Origin: Deltaproteobacteria bacterium
GTDB lineage: Bacteria; Myxococcota; UBA796; SXON01
Reading direction: 5' to 3'
Length of the DNA: 10,174 nucleotides
NCBI GenBank assembly: GCA_947483545.1
Contig: CANKNP010000188.1
Coordinates: 1 to 10,174, forward strand
Position numbers and translations under genes: made by a program. This document shows, in pieces, positions 5,441 through 10,174 of this stretch. The notes beneath the pieces were generated by a model that did not search any database, was not told where the DNA came from, and worked only from the letters and a program-made list of their open reading frames with translations. Position 1 is the stretch's first letter. Every line of letters starts with the position of its first letter.

Positions 5441-8400
5441 GCTGGCGCCGGACCGTATGCTCGGGAGCGGGATCCGCCTGCTCCGTCCTTTGGATCTGGG
5501 GATCCGCGGCGGCGACTGGTGGGGGGAGCAGGTCGGCACCGGGCGTCGGGTTCGGGTCCGCCACGGAGCGGGCGACCGCTTGGGTCGCGAAGCGCGGGCC
5601 AGGGCTGCTGAGCCCAACGATGTGCTGCCCACCGTGATCGACGCCGGGATGGAGCCGGATGGCGTAGCGTGGATCGCGGAGGAGCGGGCGCGCGGTACGC
5701 CGGTGGCCGAGTGGCTCTCTCGGCATGGGCCCATGCCCTCTGCGGTCGTAGGGACCCTGCTGGCCGACCTGCTGGGCACGCTGGCCTACGCCCGCAGGCT
5801 TGGCTTTGAACTGCCCGATCCCGACGTGGCCTGCACGCTCGTGGACCATGCGCCGGGTGCGCCCCCGCGGGTACGGCTGGAGCGGCCGGGAGAGCGCGCC
5901 ACCGGCTCGCAGACGTTCCTTGTCGGCGGCGAGGCCGAGGCCAAGCCCTCCCCGGGCACCCGCGTGTCGGTTCGGGGTCTCCTGGTCTCGATGCTGGTGG
6001 GCAGGTCCGACGCGGTCCGACGTGCGCGGGACAGCGAGGAGGCCGTCGCCGGCGCACCAACCGCCATGCACGGGGAACTACGGGCGTTTCTGGCCGCGCT
6101 TGCCGCGCCGTCGGAGCCGACGATCCAGGAGTTGGAGGCGCTCTCGCACCAGGCGCGGGCGCTGTGCGCGCTCGTCGGCGTGCCCGCGCCGGTGCGGGGC
6201 GAGCGCACCCGGGTCGGCGGGCGGTATGAGCTGCTCAACCAGCTCGGCGCGGGCGGCATGGGGCGGGTTCATCGCGCGTTGGACGGGCTCACGGGCCGCG
6301 TGGTGTCGCTGAAGCTCTGCGCTCGCAACAACGGGGGCGGGCTGGAGGAGGAGGCGCTCGCGCGCGAATTCCGCCTCCTCGCTGCGCTCCGTCATCCGAA
6401 CCTCGTCGAGGTGCTCGACTACGGCGTGGACCCGGAGCTTGGGGCGTTCGTCGTGACTGAGCTCTACGAGAACGCGCTCGAGCTGCGACTCGCTGCGGCA
6501 GGCGCAGGGCTTCGCGGCCAGCTCGGTCTCATCGCCCAGCTGCTCGACGCCGTGGACTATCTGCACCAGCAGGGCGTCATCCACCGGGACCTCAAGCCGG
6601 GCAACGTCGTCGTCGTCCACGAGTGGGTGCGCGTGCTGGACTTCGGCATCTCCGCGGAGGTCGAAGAGCTGGCGTACGGCGCCCGCCTCGCCGGCACGAT
6701 GGGCTACCTCGCACCGGAGCTGCTCACGGGAGCGCGGCCATCCGTGGCGTCCGACCTTTGGGCCGTCGGGGTTATCGCCGGTGAGGTGTTGACCGGCCGC
6801 CACCCGCTGCCGAACGGTGGAGGCGCAGGAGGCGGGCTGGGACTGGCGCAGGAGCGGCGGGCGGAGCCCTTCGCCGGCGATGAACTGCCCCCGCAGATCG
6901 CCGCGATCCTGCTCCCGCTGCTCGCGATGGACCCGGCGGATCGCCCCGCGCGGGCGGGAGACGTGGCCGCCCGGCTGCGCGCCACCGTGGATCTCGGCGG
7001 ACGAGAAGAGGCCCGCCCGAGCGAGTGGTCTGCACGCTTTGTGGGACGCCGCACCGAGCGGGCCCGGCTGACCGAGTTGCTTGAGGCCGCGCAGGCCAAC
7101 CGCGGCGCCATCGCGGTGCTTGAAGGCCCCATCGGCATGGGCAAGTCGCGCCTCCTCGACGAGCTGCGGAGCAGGGCGGTGCTCTCCGGCGTCGCCGTCG
7201 TCGCGACCCACGGCATCCCCGAGCGTCGCCGCCCCCATCAGCTGTGGGCGCCGCTCGCCCGTTGGCTCGGCTTGTACGCGGTCCCCGATCCGCTGGAAGC
7301 CAGCGTGCTCGCCGCGATCGACCCGGAGCTGGCGGTTACCCTCGACCACCACCTCGCCGCTCCGCCCCTCCCGGCGTCGGGCGCCGCCGACCGCATCCGT
7401 GCCACGCTGGTATCGCTGACCGCCCGTGCCCTGCGTCCCCTCCTACTCGTCGTGGACGATGCCCACTGGCTCTCCGAGGATGAGTGGACCGTGCTTTCCG
7501 CGATCGCCTCCCTCGTGCCGCCGGTCGGAGAGGCCGGCGGGCTGCCGATCCTGCTGGTCATCGCTGGTCGGGAGGCGTCCGCGGATCACCGGGGGCTTGG
7601 CCCCGGCGCACACCGGCTTCGCCTCGGGCCCTTGGACGCAGGGGAGGCCCGGCTCCTGGCCAACCAACTCCTCCCGAACGCCGCCGAGCACCTCATCCTC
7701 GCCTCCGAGGGCATCCCCCTCATCCTGGTCGAGACGCTTCGGGAGGCGAGCAGCGAGGAGTCGAAGCCGGGCGGGACCGGTGGCTCGCTCAAGCCGGGGG
7801 ACCGGGTCACGACCGCAGGCGGCGGCATCCTCGCCCGGCGGGTCGCCCGGCTGCCCGAGCGGGCGCGTCAGGTCCTGTGCCTCGCCGCGGTCACCGGCCG
7901 GGCGGTGGATCGGGATCTGCTCCGTGGTCTCCATGCCCCGGAGATTGTCTCCGAGGCCCTCGATGATGCACACGCCATCGGGATCCTCGAGTGGCACGAG
8001 GGCGCGCTGCGGTTCGCGCACGAGGGTTTCCGCGACGCGCTGCTGGCCCCCCTCGGGGACGCCGAGCGTCGGGCGCTCGAAGGTGCCGTGGCTTCGGCCA
8101 TGGCCCAGCAGCCGGACGCCGCGCCTGCCGCCATCGCCTGGCATTTTCAGCGGGCTGGAGATGCGCCCGAGGCTGCCCGCTGGGCGGGCGTGGCCGGTCG
8201 GGCAGCGCTCGACCGCGGCAGCTTGCGCGACGGCGTGGCGCTCATGCTTGCGGCGAGCGAGCCGACCACTCCGGCGGAGCGCGCCGAGCGGGCGTTCCAG
8301 CTCGGTGAGGCGCTCTACGCCCTCGGAGAGATGGACGTTGGGGTGCTCCACCTCCGCGCCGCGATGGCGGCCTGCGCCGACCCTTGCCCCTCCACACGCG

Positions 8401-9479
8401 GTGGCTGGGCCTGGTTCGTCGGTGTTGAGCTGGTTCGCCAGCTCTGGCACCGGACGGTCCGGCCTAAAGCCGCGCGTCCGGGCGCCCGCACCTCGCTGGA
8501 CGCTCAGGTCCTGCTAGGCACCGACGCCTACATGCGCGACCGCCCGATGGAGGGCCTGGCGCTCGGACTCTCCGCGTTGAACCGGGCGGAGTCGGTGGGC
8601 GCCTGGGGGGCCACCGCTCGGCAATGGGGAGGATTGCAGCTGGTGTTGGGCAGCATCGGGTTCCACGCGCTCGCCGCCCGGCTCGGCACGTTCGCCGCCG
8701 AAGCGGGGAGCCGCGCCGGCGCCGATCCAGACCGCGCCCGGGCCCTCGCCGCGGCCGGGTTCTACTATGTCGGCGTCGGGCGTTGGACCGAGGCGACCGC
8801 GATGGGCGAGGCCGCGCTTGCCACCTTCCAGGAGGTCGGCCTGCTCCGTGCCGCCGACGAAGCGCAGCTCCTTCTCGCCTGGTCCGCCTCGGCCCGCGGG
8901 GAGCTCGACGACGCCGACGCCCGCTACGAGCTGGTCTCCCTGGGCGCCGCACGCCGGGGCGATGAGCAGATGCGGGCCTGGGGGGTGTACGGCCGAGCGC
9001 TCGTCGCCCTGGACGCCGGCCGCAATGAGGACGCCGCGCTGCACATCGATGGCGTGCCGCTCGCCACCGCGCCCGATCCGATGGTCATCCCTGCCATCCG
9101 GGCCAAGCTCGCCGTCGCGGCGGGCCGCGCCCGGGAGGCCTGGGACCTCGCGTGCCTCGCGGACCGCGCCCTGACAGACCAGGTGTACGCCCGTGGCGTG
9201 CACGTCGCGACGCTCACCCTGCTGGTCGATGTGCTCACCTCGCTCGAAGCGGCCGCAGACCCTGCCCTCGCGCCGGAGCGATCGCTGCTGGAGGCGCGGG
9301 CGACGGCCCGGCTCAAGCACCTGGGCAAGCACGTGGCCGTCGCGCCAATCGTCGAGCCCGCCTGGCGCTTTCACACGGCCCGGCGGCTGCGGGCGCGGGG
9401 GCAGACCGCGCAGGCGGACGCGGAGATCGCGAAGGGGGCGGCGGCGTCGGGGAGGTTGGGGATGGTGGGGGCGGGGTGA
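5433..9479 (+). CDS. Tandem pseudokinase-Ser/Thr kinase fused to STAND ATPase and helical-repeat tail, 1348 aa
   Basis: Predicted cytosolic signalling protein. Residues about 10-245 are a degenerate kinase fold: the nucleotide-lysine strand reads RVRVRH, the catalytic loop position reads PDPDVACTLV and no DFG is present. Residues about 265-518 are an intact Hanks-type kinase: LGAGGMGRVH (271-280), SLKL (K294), helix-C Glu in REFRLL (E312), HRDLKPGN (384-391), DFG (403-405), APE (427-429) and DLWAVGV. An AAA/STAND ATPase module follows, with FVGRRTERARL (536-546), Walker A GPIGMGKS (565-572) and Walker B LLVVDDAHW (671-679). From about residue 880 the chain is Ala-rich helical repeats of TPR style to the C-terminus. 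Unlike PknK or MalT relatives, no C-terminal LuxR-type DNA-binding domain is seen, and there is no transmembrane segment. The ATG at 5433 overlaps the preceding stop and lacks its own ribosome site. The sensed signal and substrates are unknown. Confidence 0.93.
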   Translation: MSELAPDRMLGSGIRLLRPLDLGIRGGDWWGEQVGTGRRVRVRHGAGDRLGREARARAAEPNDVLPTVIDAGMEPDGVAWIAEERARGTPVAEWLSRHGPMPSAVVGTLLADLLGTLAYARRLGFELPDPDVACTLVDHAPGAPPRVRLERPGERATGSQTFLVGGEAEAKPSPGTRVSVRGLLVSMLVGRSDAVRRARDSEEAVAGAPTAMHGELRAFLAALAAPSEPTIQELEALSHQARALCALVGVPAPVRGERTRVGGRYELLNQLGAGGMGRVHRALDGLTGRVVSLKLCARNNGGGLEEEALAREFRLLAALRHPNLVEVLDYGVDPELGAFVVTELYENALELRLAAAGAGLRGQLGLIAQLLDAVDYLHQQGVIHRDLKPGNVVVVHEWVRVLDFGISAEVEELAYGARLAGTMGYLAPELLTGARPSVASDLWAVGVIAGEVLTGRHPLPNGGGAGGGLGLAQERRAEPFAGDELPPQIAAILLPLLAMDPADRPARAGDVAARLRATVDLGGREEARPSEWSARFVGRRTERARLTELLEAAQANRGAIAVLEGPIGMGKSRLLDELRSRAVLSGVAVVATHGIPERRRPHQLWAPLARWLGLYAVPDPLEASVLAAIDPELAVTLDHHLAAPPLPASGAADRIRATLVSLTARALRPLLLVVDDAHWLSEDEWTVLSAIASLVPPVGEAGGLPILLVIAGREASADHRGLGPGAHRLRLGPLDAGEARLLANQLLPNAAEHLILASEGIPLILVETLREASSEESKPGGTGGSLKPGDRVTTAGGGILARRVARLPERARQVLCLAAVTGRAVDRDLLRGLHAPEIVSEALDDAHAIGILEWHEGALRFAHEGFRDALLAPLGDAERRALEGAVASAMAQQPDAAPAAIAWHFQRAGDAPEAARWAGVAGRAALDRGSLRDGVALMLAASEPTTPAERAERAFQLGEALYALGEMDVGVLHLRAAMAACADPCPSTRGGWAWFVGVELVRQLWHRTVRPKAARPGARTSLDAQVLLGTDAYMRDRPMEGLALGLSALNRAESVGAWGATARQWGGLQLVLGSIGFHALAARLGTFAAEAGSRAGADPDRARALAAAGFYYVGVGRWTEATAMGEAALATFQEVGLLRAADEAQLLLAWSASARGELDDADARYELVSLGAARRGDEQMRAWGVYGRALVALDAGRNEDAALHIDGVPLATAPDPMVIPAIRAKLAVAAGRAREAWDLACLADRALTDQVYARGVHVATLTLLVDVLTSLEAAADPALAPERSLLEARATARLKHLGKHVAVAPIVEPAWRFHTARRLRARGQTAQADAEIAKGAAASGRLGMVGAG

Positions 9480-9489
9480 GGGGGAGGCC

Positions 9490-10174
9490 TCACACCACGA
9501 TCGCCACCTTCATCACCCCGTCCCCCCGACTCCCCAGCAGCTCATAAGCCCGGCCGATCTCGGCCAGCGGAAATCGGTGGGAGATCAACGGTGCGGGGTC
9601 GTAGTGCCCCGTGCGCACCATCTCGAGGAGTCGCCGCATGCGCTCCTTGCCACCCGGACACAAGGTCGTGACGACCCGATAGTCGGCGATGCCCGAGCCG
9701 AACGCCTCGTAGGGGATCTCCAGCTTTCCGCTGTACACGCCCAGGCTCGACACCGTGCCGCCCGGACGCAGACTCCGGAGGCAGCCCTCGAAGGTGCTTT
9801 GGAGTCCGATGGCCTCGATCGCCACATCGGCACCTCCGCCGGTCAGTCGCCGAACCTCGGCGGGAACATCGACGGCCGCGGGGTCGAGGGTGACGTCAGC
9901 CCCGAACCTGGCGCCCATCGCGCGTCGAGATGGGTCGGGATCAACGCCGATGACCCGGAGAAGCCGGTGGACGTGATGTCGGAGAGCAGGACCGCCTGCT
10001 CATCGGTGACGCTGTCCGGGATCGGCGCCAGGTTGGCCATGGCGTGCGGCACGCGCAGGTACTCCGCTTGCGCGCCGTCGATGGTGTTCCCGAACCGCCA
10101 CCCACCCAGCGGACTGTACCCCGCCTCGCGGCCGCACTGGGAGCTATGCCCGGACAGGCACGCCCGGCACTGCC
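9490..10174 (-). pseudogene. Zinc-dependent medium-chain alcohol dehydrogenase, internal deletion and frameshift, N-terminus outside window
   Basis: A zinc-binding alcohol dehydrogenase (MDR family) that would oxidise an alcohol with NAD(P). The part from the right edge reads CRACLSGHSSQC, three of the four structural-zinc cysteines, then YSPLGGWRFGNTIDGAQAEY and VTDEQAVLLSDITSTGF, all typical of the family. The rest, from about 9954 downward, reads RVIGVDPDPSRRAMGARFGA, IEAIGLQSTFEGCL, SLGVYSGKLEIPYEAFGSGI and a normal C-terminus at 9490. The two parts are in different frames and abut at about 9951-9966. The roughly 30-36 residues normally between them, containing the G-x-G-x-x-G cofactor-binding turn, are missing. 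As written, the product could not bind NAD(P), so it is a pseudogene or an assembly collapse. The stop lies only 10 bp from the convergent kinase stop. Confidence 0.85.

Noticed and set aside
4838..5779. Minus-strand open frame of about 313 codons running into the ferritin-like gene
   Set aside because: It spans the divergent intergenic region and antisense of the kinase start, is Ser/Arg-rich, and ends in a different frame of the ferritin-like gene.
6078..7352. Minus-strand open frame of about 424 codons opposite the kinase
   Set aside because: It lies fully within the kinase and ATPase coding region, whose motifs are intact; long antisense frames are expected in high-GC DNA.
7426..8517. 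Plus-strand open frame of about 363 codons in an alternate frame of the kinase gene
   Set aside because: Ser/Arg/Pro-rich shadow frame inside the ATPase region; the main frame carries Walker A and B motifs and is continuous.
1..10174. CRISPR arrays, insertion sequences, tRNA or rRNA genes
   Set aside because: No regularly spaced direct repeats, transposase-like frame, terminal inverted repeats flanking a frame, or cloverleaf/rRNA signatures were found by reading the sequence.

Overview
The window is high-GC bacterial DNA with strong G/C at third codon positions. It fits a Myxococcota-type bacterium (Polyangia-like): a secreted lipoprotein made of RCC1-like repeats and a giant soluble Ser/Thr kinase fused to a STAND ATPase and a helical-repeat tail are both typical there. 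The taxon is an inference from gene style; no rRNA or tRNA gene was seen.

Layout. (1) 1-855, plus strand: C-terminal half of the translational GTPase TypA/BipA, cut by the left edge. (2) 856-1018: convergent intergenic stretch with two adjacent hairpins. (3) 1019-4955, minus strand: a compact gene series transcribed leftward in the order ferritin-like di-iron membrane protein, NodU/TobZ-type carbamoyltransferase, DUF5989 small membrane protein, unknown 134-aa protein, and then, after 89 bp, a lipoprotein with seven cysteine-pair repeats and a frameshift near its 3' end. The first four are separated by 4 bp, a 2-bp overlap and 15 bp, so they look like one operon. (4) 4956 to about 5145: divergent intergenic region. 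(5) About 5146-9479, plus strand: a small unknown gene whose stop overlaps the start of a 1348-aa protein made of a degenerate kinase, an intact kinase, a STAND-type ATPase and a helical-repeat tail. (6) 9490-10174, minus strand: a zinc-dependent alcohol dehydrogenase, cut by the right edge, with an internal deletion that removes the NAD(P)-binding glycine motif and shifts the frame.

How the genes may work together. The carbamoyltransferase and DUF5989 partner resemble the core of the saxitoxin sxtI-sxtJ-sxtK group and many uncharacterised bacterial loci. Here a di-iron ferritin-like protein with a C-terminal membrane anchor is placed first, suggesting a membrane-associated carbamoylation, or oxidation plus carbamoylation, of a small molecule or surface glycan (inference). 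The kinase-STAND protein is a likely signal integrator translationally coupled to the small upstream gene. Three separate reading-frame defects in 10 kb (about 1250, 5157 and 9955) mean that either the assembly has indel errors or several genes are decaying.
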